Source: Methanocalculus alkaliphilus (GTDB lineage Archaea > Halobacteriota > Methanomicrobia > Methanomicrobiales > Methanocorpusculaceae). From it: a stretch of DNA of 64,000 nt. Where the stretch lies: assembly GCF_024170505.1 (NCBI RefSeq), contig NZ_JALJYG010000003.1, positions 124,001 through 188,000 of the forward strand, given 5' to 3'. The first letter of the stretch is position 1. The number at the start of each line of letters is the position of its first letter. Of this stretch, positions 26,364 to 34,984 are shown one piece after another. A model generated the notes under the pieces. The model was not told the DNA's origin. It ran no database searches and was given only the letters and a program-made list of their open reading frames with translations. A program made the position numbers and the translations under genes.

Positions 26364-26398
26364 CCATAGTCTTCGACCGCGTATGCGATCTCCTATGG
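26364..26398 (-). promoter_or_regulatory. L1-binding-site-like hairpin in the L1 leader (candidate autoregulatory element)
   Basis: Read on the minus strand as RNA: CCAUAG, then GA, then GAUCGC, loop AUAC, GCGGUC, then GAAGA, then CUAUGG. This gives a 6-bp stem, an asymmetric internal loop of GA opposite GAAGA, and a second 6-bp stem with one G-U pair. The L1 site on rRNA and on Methanococcus vannielii mRNA has the same arrangement, with GA on the 5' side and a purine-rich G-A strand on the 3' side. The final GG of CUAUGG is the start of the GGAGG ribosome site of L1, so L1 binding would block translation. The identification is mine from pattern. Confidence 0.6.
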
Positions 26399-26410
26399 TT
26401 GTCTCTATGT

Positions 26411-26887
26411 CTATGCGTTCAGCTGATCATCGAATTGGCCCGCATCGATCGCGGCAATTGCGTCTTTCGACTTCATGCCTTCGACCGTCACTCCAACGGA
26501 GCGACAGGTACCGATCACTTCCTTGACCGCATTTCTGAGGTCGTAGGAGAGCATCGACTCCTGTTTCATGCGAGCGATCCGGATGATCGCTTCGAGCGGC
26601 AGATTACCAACCGGCTGGGTGTTGGGGCTTGATGACCCCTTCTCGGAACCAACTTCTTTCAGAATCAGTGCTGTCGTCGGCGGGATACCCACCGAGATGG
26701 TGAAGTTCTTCTTATCGTCGACCTCCACCGTAACAGGCACAGTCATTCCGTTGAATTCCTTCGTCTTCAAGTTGATCTCGTCGACGACGGCCTTCACGTT
26801 GATGCCGAGAGGACCCAGCGCAGGGCCCAGTGGCGGGCCTGCGGTCGCTCTACCGCCGGGTACCAGTACCTCGACAGTTTCTGCCAT
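26411..26887 (-). CDS. rpl11: ribosomal protein L11
   Basis: A 158-residue protein of the GTPase-associated centre that holds the P0 base. It starts MAETVEVLVPGGRATAGPPLGPALGPLGIN and contains FTISVGIPPTTALI and, near the end, the C-terminal RNA-binding domain EVIGTCRSVGVTVEGM. The internal ATG at 26887 is chosen over the longer frame because GGTGAT precedes it and the family begins here. It is first of the L11-L1-P0-P1 unit; the 59-base gap to L1 contains the candidate L1-binding hairpin. Confidence 0.97.
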   Translation of the reverse strand: MAETVEVLVPGGRATAGPPLGPALGPLGINVKAVVDEINLKTKEFNGMTVPVTVEVDDKKNFTISVGIPPTTALILKEVGSEKGSSSPNTQPVGNLPLEAIIRIARMKQESMLSYDLRNAVKEVIGTCRSVGVTVEGMKSKDAIAAIDAGQFDDQLNA

Positions 26888-27027
26888 AGTATCACCATGC
26901 CGACAGCCCATACAAGGGCTCTCAGCTGTGGTCTGTATATGTCAACGGCAGATAAGATAAAGATGATGGGATATCATCGGCTGAGATGAGAAGAGAGAGG
27001 AGAAGAGGAACTCCCCGGCGCAGAGAA
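26888..27027 (-). promoter_or_regulatory. leader and promoter region of the L11 operon
   Basis: A 140-base gap on the minus strand between spt5 and L11. It holds AGCCC-loop-GGGCT (26905-26920), a perfect five-base hairpin close to the L11 start, and AT-rich TATA candidates around 26933-26941 (ACATATAC) and 26950-26963. Either TATA would allow an independent L11 transcript. Confidence 0.4.
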
Positions 27028-27501
27028 TTAGTCTTCACCCTTCCGCTCGATGACCCTGACATGGTCTCCGCGGACGGTGATCGGGATTGGAACGATACTC
27101 TCATACAGTTCGACGGTAATCTCCTCTTTGCCGATATCAATCCGTTTGACAACCGCTTTTTCACCCTTAAACGGTCCGGCGATGAGTTCGACGATAGTAC
27201 CCTCTTCGATACCTGATACAACCGGTTTTGGTACGAGATAATGCTGAACCTCTTCAAGGCTCGTCTCGCCAGGAACGACAGAACGGGCACTTGGAATACT
27301 CTCCACCAGCTCCTGTATCCTGCTATGCTTCTCGGGAGACTCGACGATGACGTAGCCTTTCAGTTCTTCGGGGACGATGACCGCACTGACTTTGATATCA
27401 AGAAGCCTCCGCTCAATGGTGCGAAATATCGAGTCCGCAACCGCACGCTCCTGTTTGGAGGTCGTCTTGATGGCGTAGTAATGATTATCTGCCTCGGTCA
27501 T
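27028..27501 (-). CDS. spt5: transcription elongation factor Spt5 (NusG homologue)
   Basis: A 157-residue protein. The NGN domain ([37 protein letters not shown]) binds the RNA polymerase clamp and Spt4. A KOW domain follows ([24 protein letters not shown]). It raises processivity of archaeal RNA polymerase. It is encoded 5 bases after SecE, the usual archaeal secE-spt5 arrangement, and the acidic/basic C-terminus IERKGED is short. Confidence 0.97.
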   Translation of the reverse strand: MTEADNHYYAIKTTSKQERAVADSIFRTIERRLLDIKVSAVIVPEELKGYVIVESPEKHSRIQELVESIPSARSVVPGETSLEEVQHYLVPKPVVSGIEEGTIVELIAGPFKGEKAVVKRIDIGKEEITVELYESIVPIPITVRGDHVRVIERKGED

Positions 27502-27506
27502 GGTGA

Positions 27507-27716
27507 TCAGGAGGGGAGGATGAGCATGAATTCATAGAGGATAAATCCGATCAGCCCGATGATCAGAATACCAATTCCTGCAACGAGGGCGATCTTTGAA
27601 AACTCTTCCTTGGTCGGGGTCCGTGCCAGTTTCAGGACACGGATATACTTACGAAATAACTCCTCATTCAGGTTAAGACCTTTGAGGCTCGGTTTCTTGA
27701 ATTCAGGCATATCCAT
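27507..27716 (-). CDS. secE: protein translocase SecE / Sec61 gamma
   Basis: A 69-residue single-span membrane protein, the gamma subunit of the SecY translocon. An amphipathic N-terminal helix ([22 protein letters not shown]) precedes one membrane helix ([23 protein letters not shown]). It lies between ftsZ (6-base gap) and spt5, the order known from many euryarchaea. Confidence 0.95.
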   Translation of the reverse strand: MDMPEFKKPSLKGLNLNEELFRKYIRVLKLARTPTKEEFSKIALVAGIGILIIGLIGFILYEFMLILPS

Positions 27717-27722
27717 GGTACA

Positions 27723-28892
27723 TCACTTGAGAAAATCGATATCATACTGTTTGTGGAGGCGCGATGAGCCTGCGGCATAATCGGCCTTTCCATATATCTG
27801 CGGGGACTGGACACCGGTGACGATGAGCATCGTCCTCATCCGGTTCTGCATCGCCGGGTCTATCTGGGCACCCCAGATGATCCTGGCATTTGGATCAATC
27901 CTCTCGTAAATCTCCTGAACCACACCTTCTGCCTCGGACATCGTCATATCCGGTCCACCCACGACATTGACGAGTGCGGCCGTGGCTCCGGATATATCAA
28001 CATCGAGGAGGGGAGAGCGGAGGGCCTTCTTGACCGAGTCGATCGCCTTATCTTCAGAATCGGATTCGCCCATCCCGATCATCGCAATGCCACCCTGCTC
28101 CATGACCGAGCGGACATCTGCAAAGTCGAGATTGACAAGTCCGGGGAGGGTGATCAGCTCGGTGATCCCCTTCACAGCCTTCATCAGGACTTCATCTGCA
28201 ACCTTAAAGGCGGTAGAGAGTGGAAGGCGGGGAACAACCTCGAGGAGCCGGTCGTTTGGAACAACGATGACGGTATCTGCAACCTCCCTCAGGTGTTCAA
28301 GACCAAGCTCCGCATTATCCATACGGTTTGCACCCTCTGCAGTGAACGGGAGTGTCACGACGGCGATCGTCAGGGCACCCTCTTCCCGTGCTGCTTTTGC
28401 AACGATCGGCGCAGAGCCGGTGCCGGTACCCCCGCCAAGGCCGGCGGTGACGAAGACCATGTGGCTTCCGGTGATGTTCTTATGAATATCATCCTCACTT
28501 TCGATGGCGGCCTCCTCACCACGTCGGGGAACAGCGCCTGCACCAAGCCCCTTCGTCGTCTGCCTGCCGATCAGAATTCTCTTGTCAGCACGGGTCATCG
28601 CAAGATGCTGTGCATCGGTGTTGACTGCGATCATCCGTGCACCATGGATATTCTCCTCAAACATCCTGGTGATGGTATTTGACCCGCCGCCGCCACATCC
28701 GACGACGGTGATGATGGTACGGAGACTCTGAAGGATATCATCAAAGTCGTCATCATCCATCTCTCCGACATGCTCTGAGCGCTCGGGAGCGTCTACTACA
28801 GGGGTGCCTTCATATGATGATGGGTGGGAAGCTGCCTCTTCAGCCTCCTCAATCTTCTTCCGTGATAATGCCTCTTCCACGATTGATCTCAT
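27723..28892 (-). CDS. ftsZ: cell division GTPase FtsZ
   Basis: A 389-residue tubulin-like GTPase that forms the division ring. The nucleotide-binding glycines are GCGGGGSNT (65-73) and the tubulin signature is [10 protein letters not shown] (153-162). The T7 catalytic loop region is [13 protein letters not shown]. The N-terminal 55 residues are an acidic extension and the C-terminal tail is short and basic, ending in [11 protein letters not shown]. Its ATG overlaps the stop of dtdA, and secE follows after 6 bases, so division and secretion genes share a transcript. Confidence 0.97.
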   Translation of the reverse strand: MRSIVEEALSRKKIEEAEEAASHPSSYEGTPVVDAPERSEHVGEMDDDDFDDILQSLRTIITVVGCGGGGSNTITRMFEENIHGARMIAVNTDAQHLAMTRADKRILIGRQTTKGLGAGAVPRRGEEAAIESEDDIHKNITGSHMVFVTAGLGGGTGTGSAPIVAKAAREEGALTIAVVTLPFTAEGANRMDNAELGLEHLREVADTVIVVPNDRLLEVVPRLPLSTAFKVADEVLMKAVKGITELITLPGLVNLDFADVRSVMEQGGIAMIGMGESDSEDKAIDSVKKALRSPLLDVDISGATAALVNVVGGPDMTMSEAEGVVQEIYERIDPNARIIWGAQIDPAMQNRMRTMLIVTGVQSPQIYGKADYAAGSSRLHKQYDIDFLK

Positions 28893-30211
28893 GTATAACT
28901 CTCCAATCCCGGGATTTGTATCTCCTGTACCTCACAGGAACAGACCATAGCCGGCCTGATGACCCGATCTCCGACAGTGACAGTCTGCCCGTTGGCAAGC
29001 CTGCCGAAGAGCGGGCCAGGTGGTACCCCGAGCTTACGCGCGTACTCAGGGTTGAAACGATCTCTTCTGATGATAAGGCGATCACCCTCCATGACAGAAT
29101 TATGATGTTTCGTAATCTGTTGTACACACAGGGTTATTAAATCACTTGCTAATTGTGATCCGCTCTCACGATACCCGATAAAGTCAGGGAGGGCAGGAGC
29201 CCCCCCTTTCTCAAGCCTGATGCATGGAGTGATGGTATTAAGGGAGGATATGAACTCTTCAGGGTGATACCTGAGCGCCTCGCTGAGGAGGGTATCCGGA
29301 AGAGAGATGATGGTGAGTTCCTCATGTTGATCGATCCCATGATTGCTCATCTTTGAGCCGGGGGCCGCCTTTTCTGCAAGATCTGAGGCGCTACACCAGA
29401 TATTCCATGGAATATCACCCATAGCCCGAAGCGTACCTTCTGAGAGGATGCGGAGATCTGCTTCCCTGAGGAGGGCAGTGATATGATGTGCATCAGATGT
29501 GGAGACCGACTTCCTGTCGATATATCCGGCGACAGCCCCGCTCCTCTCCGCCATCCGACGGACAGTATCAATGGTGAGGCTTCCGGCCTCCCGGGAGTGG
29601 GCGATATGGCCAAATGCCCCGCGTGTCTCCGTGGCGATGGTCGACTGCCGCACCGCATAATGCGTCCCGCCAAACCCGATCATCGGGATTGCATCGGCTC
29701 CGGGTACTGCAGAAAGGACGCTCTTTGCGACGGCCCGTGCAGCCCTGGTATCATGCCACTCCACCTCGGTGCTACCAACCTCAACGAAGAGGGACGGGGT
29801 TGTCAGATCAGACGGGCCATGGTGTGTCACCTCATACCCGGCACGGTAGCCGGGAGGTGCAAATTGGAGAAGGTTCTTCAGTACAGCCTGCATCATCCCG
29901 GGATCAGCAGCGGCAAGTTCGTCGGGTTCTCCCCCATACGCAGCCTCACCGAAGTTCCCGGTCACATGAACCGTCAGGACAGGCTCAGGGCGGGTGCTGG
30001 TATGGCGGGAGAGGAAGATGATCCGATCGGCATCCACCTTCTGATCAAGTCCGCGCTCGTAGATGAGCCGCCCCTCAATCTCATGAATGATGATGCCATC
30101 GGAGAGGAGAGGCCATGCCGCCTCTCCCTCCTCATCGATGAGATCATGAATTGCAGCATGTATCAATACACCTGCCGGATCGATCCGTGAGTAAAGAAGC
30201 GCTGTAACCAT
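28889..30211 (-). CDS. dtdA: archaeal D-aminoacyl-tRNA deacylase with C-terminal extension
   Basis: A 440-residue protein. Residues 1 to about 270 match the archaeal/plant type enzyme (DTD2) that frees tRNA from D-amino acids: [44 protein letters not shown] and IGFGGTHYA. The remaining 170 residues form an extra domain ending in the [16 protein letters not shown] pattern, which also occurs at the end of RNase Z-like proteins. It is first gene of the dtdA-ftsZ-secE-spt5 unit and divergent from the small Cys-rich gene. Confidence 0.92.
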   Translation of the reverse strand: MVTALLYSRIDPAGVLIHAAIHDLIDEEGEAAWPLLSDGIIIHEIEGRLIYERGLDQKVDADRIIFLSRHTSTRPEPVLTVHVTGNFGEAAYGGEPDELAAADPGMMQAVLKNLLQFAPPGYRAGYEVTHHGPSDLTTPSLFVEVGSTEVEWHDTRAARAVAKSVLSAVPGADAIPMIGFGGTHYAVRQSTIATETRGAFGHIAHSREAGSLTIDTVRRMAERSGAVAGYIDRKSVSTSDAHHITALLREADLRILSEGTLRAMGDIPWNIWCSASDLAEKAAPGSKMSNHGIDQHEELTIISLPDTLLSEALRYHPEEFISSLNTITPCIRLEKGGAPALPDFIGYRESGSQLASDLITLCVQQITKHHNSVMEGDRLIIRRDRFNPEYARKLGVPPGPLFGRLANGQTVTVGDRVIRPAMVCSCEVQEIQIPGLESYT

Positions 30212-30261
30212 ACCGGGAAACGTACGCTCTGCACGGTAATGAGTCCTGCTCTTCCTGTCCG

Positions 30262-30284
30262 ATCTGTAAATGCTATATCATAGG
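30262..30284 (+). promoter_or_regulatory. TATA box for the small Cys protein / moeA operon
   Basis: AATGCTATATCATAGG is centred about 26 bases before ATG 30302, with no Shine-Dalgarno in between. This fits a leaderless archaeal promoter driving the small gene and the two moeA genes. Confidence 0.45.
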
Positions 30285-30301
30285 AACACAACGATACTTG
30301 T

Positions 30302-30478
30302 ATGTCAGCAGATGCAGTAGCAGAGGCATTCAAAGCCGAAGGAATCGAGAAAGAGATCCAGTGTGAGATGGCATTTGCCATCTCCGAGAAGTACGGCATA
30401 GAGAAGTTCGATATCTCCCGGTACTGCAACAAAAACGGGATCAAAATTCGTGGTTGCCAGCTGGGTTGCTTCAAATGA
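30302..30478 (+). CDS. 58-residue four-cysteine protein with CQLGCF motif, upstream of moeA
   Basis: Small protein MSADAVAEAFKAEGIEKEIQ... ending IRGCQLGCFK, with C21, C42, C52 and C56. The middle has a helix-turn-helix-like pattern (AFAISEKYGIEKFDISRYCNKNGIKI), and the end IKIRGCQLGCF resembles a short module I associate with molybdenum/tungsten genes in bacteria and archaea; this is recollection, not a search result. Its stop overlaps the first moeA start (ATGA), so a role in Mo/W cofactor control or metal delivery is plausible. Too short for many gene callers. Confidence 0.75.
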   Translation: MSADAVAEAFKAEGIEKEIQCEMAFAISEKYGIEKFDISRYCNKNGIKIRGCQLGCFK

Positions 30479-31677
30479 GCAGGTTTCTCCGGGTCATTCC
30501 GGTTGCAGAGGCGATCACGTCGCTCCTTGCCATCGCACCGGATCCCGGTGTCGAGATGGTTGGACTGGAAGAGGCCCCGTTTCGCATTCTCGGTTCGGAT
30601 ATCACCGCACCAGATGATATGCCGGGTTTTGCCCGGTCAATCGTCGATGGATATGCCGTCACCGCTTCAGACACCGCCGGAGCAGGTGAGGCACTCCCCT
30701 CAATGCTCCTCAGCACCGGGAGGGTCGAGATGGGATCATCAGATCCGGGGGAGATCGGGCCTGGTTCATGCAGATATGTCCCGACGGGCGGAATGGTGCC
30801 AAAGGGCGCCGATGCCGTCGTCATGATAGAATACACCGAGGAGATGGGAGATCAGGTTCTGGTGAACAGACCAGCGGCCTCAGGTGAGAATATCGTCGCA
30901 CCTGACGAGGACTTTACCAGGGGCGAGGTGATCCTTCAGGCCGGAAGAAGGATTCTCCCCCAGGATGCCGGTGTCCTTGCCGCCGCAGGTATCCTCTCCC
31001 TCCCGGTCAGGCAGGTACCGCGGATCGCGGTCATTGCAACAGGAGACGAACTTATTCCTCCGACCGCAGATCCATTGCCTGGCCAGGTGCGGGATGTCAA
31101 CAGCATCGTCTGCGAGACCTTCATCAGGCAGTGCGGCTGTATCCCGGTCTCATGCGGCATCATCAGGGACAATCCTGCAGACCTCACATCCGCACTTCAG
31201 GAGGCGGTACAACGTGCTGATGCCGTCTTCATCTCCGGCGGGAGCTCAAAAGATGAGCGGGATGCATCAGCACAAGTGATTGCGGCGCTTGGAAAGGTAC
31301 TCGTTCACGGAATCGCCATCTCACCCGGAAAACCAACAATCATCGGCGATGTCGCCGGCCGCCCCGTCATCGGACTCCCCGGGCATCCGTCATCGGCATT
31401 CATCGTCCTCCTTGCGGTTGCCGCACCCCTCCTTGCGGCGATGAGCGGCCGGCAGATGCCACTACGATCAATCCCTGCCACCCTCACGGCAGGCATTCCG
31501 TCTGCGAGGGGGAGAGAGGATTATGTCCGGGTCCGGTTGTATGACGGGGAGGCACACCCCCTCTTCTCAAAGTCCGGGCTGCTCCATACCCTTGTCCAGA
31601 GTGACGGGTATGTGATTGTGCCGGCTTCCTCAGAGGGATATGAGCAGGGGGCAGCTGTGGAGGTGATCCTGTGGTGA
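30475..31677 (+). CDS. moeA: molybdopterin molybdenumtransferase MoeA (first copy)
   Basis: A 400-residue enzyme that inserts molybdate or tungstate into adenylylated molybdopterin. MoeA signatures are SIVDGYAVTASDT near residue 60, MVPKGADAVVMIEYTE near 110, VIATGDELI, SGGSSKDERD, HGIAISPGKPTIIG, and GLPGHPSSAF. The start ATG 30475 overlaps the small Cys gene. The C-terminal domain IV is complete (YVRVRLYDGEAHPLFSKSG...DGYVIVPASSEG). A second, different MoeA follows directly, consistent with separate handling of Mo and W, or of two cofactor forms. Confidence 0.96.
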   Translation: MSRFLRVIPVAEAITSLLAIAPDPGVEMVGLEEAPFRILGSDITAPDDMPGFARSIVDGYAVTASDTAGAGEALPSMLLSTGRVEMGSSDPGEIGPGSCRYVPTGGMVPKGADAVVMIEYTEEMGDQVLVNRPAASGENIVAPDEDFTRGEVILQAGRRILPQDAGVLAAAGILSLPVRQVPRIAVIATGDELIPPTADPLPGQVRDVNSIVCETFIRQCGCIPVSCGIIRDNPADLTSALQEAVQRADAVFISGGSSKDERDASAQVIAALGKVLVHGIAISPGKPTIIGDVAGRPVIGLPGHPSSAFIVLLAVAAPLLAAMSGRQMPLRSIPATLTAGIPSARGREDYVRVRLYDGEAHPLFSKSGLLHTLVQSDGYVIVPASSEGYEQGAAVEVILW

Positions 31678-33524
31678 ACAGGTACCTCTCCCTCGTCTCC
31701 CTCGAAGAGGCGGTAGAGACCATCATGACCCGATGCCCTCCACAGAAGCGGATCACCAGGATCCCGCTCCTTGAGAGTGTCGGGAAGGTTACGGCAGAAC
31801 CGGTCTTTGCATACTATTCGGTGCCGGAGGCCCACCTCTCGGCAATGGACGGGATTGCGGTCCGATCACAGGATACGACGGGAGCAACAGATAAAAAGCC
31901 GGTTGTCCCTGACAATGCCGTCCGGGTCAATACAGGAAATGTCCTCCCTCCGGGATCTGACGCGGTGATCATGATCGAGGATGTCGAAGAGCTGGAAGGG
32001 AAGTATGCCATCCGAAGGCCGGCCGCCCCCTGGCAGCATGTCCGGCCGGTCGGAGAAGATATCGCCGAATCTGAGATGGCCATCCCGCGGGGCCATCGGA
32101 TCCTGTATCATGATGTCGGGGCACTCGCCGCGTACGGGGTCACCGACCTCGCCGTCTCCACCATCCGGGCAGGGCTGATCCCGACCGGGAGCGAGCTTGT
32201 CCCCCATGGAAAGCGCCCCCTACCCGGCCAGGTCGTTGAGAGCAACTGCCTGATGGCGGCAGCCCACCTCAGGTCCCTGGGTATCGACGCGGTCCTCTAT
32301 CCCCCGGTGGCAGATGAGCCGGATGCCATCAGGTCTGCGATCAGCGAGGCCGCGGAGAATTGTGACCTTGTGATAGTATCCGCGGGATCGTCAAAGGGGA
32401 CGAAGGACTATACCGCCCGGATCATCGAAGAGATTGGGGAGGTCCTCATCCATGGTGTCGCGATCAAACCCGGAAAACCGGTGATCATCGGAAGGGTCAA
32501 TGCAACGCCGATCATCGGTCTTCCCGGCTATCCACTCTCCGCCCTGACGATCATCCGTGAGATCATCACCCCCGTCATCAGGATGGCAGGAGGCAGTGCT
32601 CCGGACTATGGGACCATACAAGCCGAACTTACCAGAACACTCGCTTCAGATATCGGTACAGACGAGTTTGTCCTGATGACGGCAGGCGAGGTTGCCGGCA
32701 GGTTGATCGCCACACCCCTCTCCCGGGGTGCCGGTGTCCAGATGAGCGCTGTCCGATCAAACGGAGTACTACGGATTCCCCGGGATAGCGAAGGGGCAGA
32801 GACGGGCCAGGAGGTTGATATAGCGCTCTCTGTCCCTGAAGAGGCGATCCGATCCGGCCTCATTTTTGCAGGAAGCCATGATCCCGCCCTTGACCGGATG
32901 GCTGATCTCCTTGCACCGCTCCCTCTCCACTCGGCACATGTCGGAAGCATGGGCGGGGTGCTGGCATTGAAGCGGCGGCATTGCCATGCGGCACCCATGC
33001 ATCTTCTTGCACCAGATGGAACCTACAACCTCCGGTACCTGGAGCGGTATCTCCCTGGTGAGGAGGTGACACTCATCTGTGTCGCCGAGCGGGAGCAGGG
33101 GATCGCATCGCGGGATGGCCTCTCGTTTGAGGATATCACCACCTCCTCGTTCGTCAACCGGCAGAAGGGATCCGGAACCAGGATGCTCCTTGATCACCTT
33201 CTGAAGGAGAGAGGAATCGATCCCGGATCAATCACGGGATACGACCGTGAGATGACGACACACCTCGCTGTCGCCCTCGCTGTGAAGAGCGGGGAGGCAG
33301 ATACCGGGCTCTGTGTCGCATCTGCAGCAGAGACAGCAGGCCTCTCCTTTGTTCCGATAGGCACCGAACGGTATGAGCTGGCGATCATGACCGAGGATCT
33401 TCTGGACCCCCGGATCTCTGCGCTCATAGAAACCATCGGATCCGACGCCTTCAGATCGATCCTCTCCGGGATGGGAGGGTACAGGACCGGCGAGACCGGT
33501 ACTCTGCAGACCCTCCACCTCTAA
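31674..33524 (+). CDS. moeA: MoeA fused to a periplasmic-binding-protein-like domain
   Basis: About 616 residues. Residues 1-400 are MoeA (AMDGIAVRSQDT, GSDAVIMIEDVEEL, SAGSSKGTKDYT, HGVAIKPGKPVIIG, GLPGYPLSALT). Residues about 405-616 are a PBP/LysR-substrate-like domain (LIFAGSHDPALDRM, HVGSMGGVLALKRRHCHAAPMHLL, NRQKGSGTRMLLDHLL, ATGL-like DTGLCVASAAE) of the type that binds molybdate or tungstate. The fused form is known in archaea and Clostridia; ligand identity here is inferred. GGAGGTGATCC precedes two GTG codons (31671, 31674); 31674 overlaps the previous stop and has the better spacing. The 3' end overlaps the convergent site-2 protease gene by 4 bases. Confidence 0.93.
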   Translation: MNRYLSLVSLEEAVETIMTRCPPQKRITRIPLLESVGKVTAEPVFAYYSVPEAHLSAMDGIAVRSQDTTGATDKKPVVPDNAVRVNTGNVLPPGSDAVIMIEDVEELEGKYAIRRPAAPWQHVRPVGEDIAESEMAIPRGHRILYHDVGALAAYGVTDLAVSTIRAGLIPTGSELVPHGKRPLPGQVVESNCLMAAAHLRSLGIDAVLYPPVADEPDAIRSAISEAAENCDLVIVSAGSSKGTKDYTARIIEEIGEVLIHGVAIKPGKPVIIGRVNATPIIGLPGYPLSALTIIREIITPVIRMAGGSAPDYGTIQAELTRTLASDIGTDEFVLMTAGEVAGRLIATPLSRGAGVQMSAVRSNGVLRIPRDSEGAETGQEVDIALSVPEEAIRSGLIFAGSHDPALDRMADLLAPLPLHSAHVGSMGGVLALKRRHCHAAPMHLLAPDGTYNLRYLERYLPGEEVTLICVAEREQGIASRDGLSFEDITTSSFVNRQKGSGTRMLLDHLLKERGIDPGSITGYDREMTTHLAVALAVKSGEADTGLCVASAAETAGLSFVPIGTERYELAIMTEDLLDPRISALIETIGSDAFRSILSGMGGYRTGETGTLQTLHL

Positions 33525-34660
33525 TTCATCTCTTTTAATTCAAGCACAGTCAGGATATCGGTCCGGGTGACGATACCTATCAGCTGGCCGTCCTCGACGA
33601 CAGGGATCCGGCCGATATTCTGCATCGCCATAATCTTCAGCGCCTCGGTGACGGATGCCGTCGGCGGAAGCGTCGTAACCGGCTGGCGGCTCATGACGTC
33701 GCGGACCTGCATCGCCTCACGGTCGATCTCCCCGGTCCGGTGAATGTCTGCAAGTGCGATGATCCCGATCAGCTCTCCCCTGTCAACAACAGGAAAACCG
33801 AGGTGTTTTGTCGAGTACATCAGCCTGATCACCTCATGCAGGGGCATCGTTGGTTCAACAACGCGGAGATCAGTGGACATGATCTCACCGACACTCACAT
33901 CCTGGAGGAGGAAGTTGGTCGTCACCATCGAGGACTCCTGGCCTGCACCGACATAGATGAAGAAGGCGATGATGATCAGGAGGAAATTAAAGGAGAGAAG
34001 TCCGACGATACCAAAAAGGATGGCAAATCCGCGTCCGATATCTGAGGCGATCCGGGTCGCCTGATGAAGGGGCATCCGTTTTGCGAGCCATGCACGGAGG
34101 ACGCGCCCTCCATCCATCGGGAATGCGGGGAGGAGATTGAACCCGAAGAGGAGGACATTGAGGAGCGCAAGATAGCCAAAACCATAGACGAGGACCCCGG
34201 CGACCGGCGCAGATATGACGACAGCATCGACGACATAGACGAGGATAAAACTGAGAATCCCAAGGCCAAGGCTCGTCAGGGGGCCGGCAAGTGCCATCGG
34301 GAGCTCAACCTTCGGATCAGGGAGGGTCTCCTCCATCGAGGCGACACCGCCGAAGATGATCAGGGTGATCGAGTTGATTTTGATGCCTTTGGCTCGTGCG
34401 ATAAGGGAATGGGCGAGTTCGTGGACAAATACACAGAAGAAGAGTGAGAGCGCAACCAGTGCACCCAGGATATACGGGATATATTCCTGTGTGATAATCG
34501 TCCGATCAATCGGTATTCCGAATAAACCTTCGATCAGGTCAACGGTCAGGCCGATCTGGCTGCCGATGATCCATGCAAAGAGAGGGATGACGAGTAAAAA
34601 TGTGAAATGTAGACGAACAGGTATGCCAAAAACCCTTCCTATCTCCAGCGATCCATCCAT
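33521..34660 (-). CDS. site-2 protease (M50) with paired CBS domains
   Basis: A 379-residue membrane metalloprotease. The zinc site HELAH is at 80-84 in a membrane helix, and the third ligand is in NLLPAFPMDGGRVLRA (about 177-192). About six hydrophobic helices cover residues 15-235. Two CBS domains follow (IMSTDLRVVEPTMPLHEVIRLM and VMSRQPVTTLPPTASVTEALKIM), which probably bind an adenine nucleotide and tune protease activity. Such proteases cut membrane-bound regulators; no substrate gene is evident nearby. It is divergent from the PRC-barrel gene. Confidence 0.95.
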   Translation of the reverse strand: MDGSLEIGRVFGIPVRLHFTFLLVIPLFAWIIGSQIGLTVDLIEGLFGIPIDRTIITQEYIPYILGALVALSLFFCVFVHELAHSLIARAKGIKINSITLIIFGGVASMEETLPDPKVELPMALAGPLTSLGLGILSFILVYVVDAVVISAPVAGVLVYGFGYLALLNVLLFGFNLLPAFPMDGGRVLRAWLAKRMPLHQATRIASDIGRGFAILFGIVGLLSFNFLLIIIAFFIYVGAGQESSMVTTNFLLQDVSVGEIMSTDLRVVEPTMPLHEVIRLMYSTKHLGFPVVDRGELIGIIALADIHRTGEIDREAMQVRDVMSRQPVTTLPPTASVTEALKIMAMQNIGRIPVVEDGQLIGIVTRTDILTVLELKEMN

Positions 34661-34711
34661 GAAAAGGATTATCTTTTTTAAGTATTTAGTATATATCTTG
34701 AACAGATAGCT
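34661..34711. promoter_or_regulatory. divergent promoter, M50 protease / PRC-barrel
   Basis: A 51-base, very AT-rich gap. TTTAGTATATATC (34685-34697) is a TATA element for the plus-strand gene at leaderless spacing. The complementary ATATATACTAAATAC plus a run of As serves the minus-strand gene. Confidence 0.5.
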
Positions 34712-34984
34712 ATGAAGTGGCAGATTACCGATCTCTTTGGCATGAGCGTCTACACCGACAGAGCAGTCTTCATCGGCAATGTCGAGGATGTCATTATTGA
34801 TGTCGATAACAAGAAGATGGCATCACTTGCAATCACAAAGATTAATCCCGATATTATCGATCTGAAGGCGTTTAAGGGTGTCAAGATACCATATCGCCTC
34901 ATAAAGGAAGTATCCGATATTGTTCTGATCCGTCATATTCCTGGGGCATTCAAGACGTCTGCCGCTCGGGACCAGTCTGAATGA
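34712..34984 (+). CDS. PRC-barrel domain protein
   Basis: A 90-residue single-domain PRC-barrel protein: ITDLFGMSVYTDRAVFIGNVEDVIIDVDNKKMASLAI, a pattern with G-x-V-x-D-(V/I)-x-(I/V)-D typical of the fold. Related archaeal proteins act as small adaptor or RNA-processing factors and some take part in cell division (CdpB). Function here is not shown. Its stop overlaps the thg1 ATG by 4 bases. Confidence 0.9.
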   Translation: MKWQITDLFGMSVYTDRAVFIGNVEDVIIDVDNKKMASLAITKINPDIIDLKAFKGVKIPYRLIKEVSDIVLIRHIPGAFKTSAARDQSE

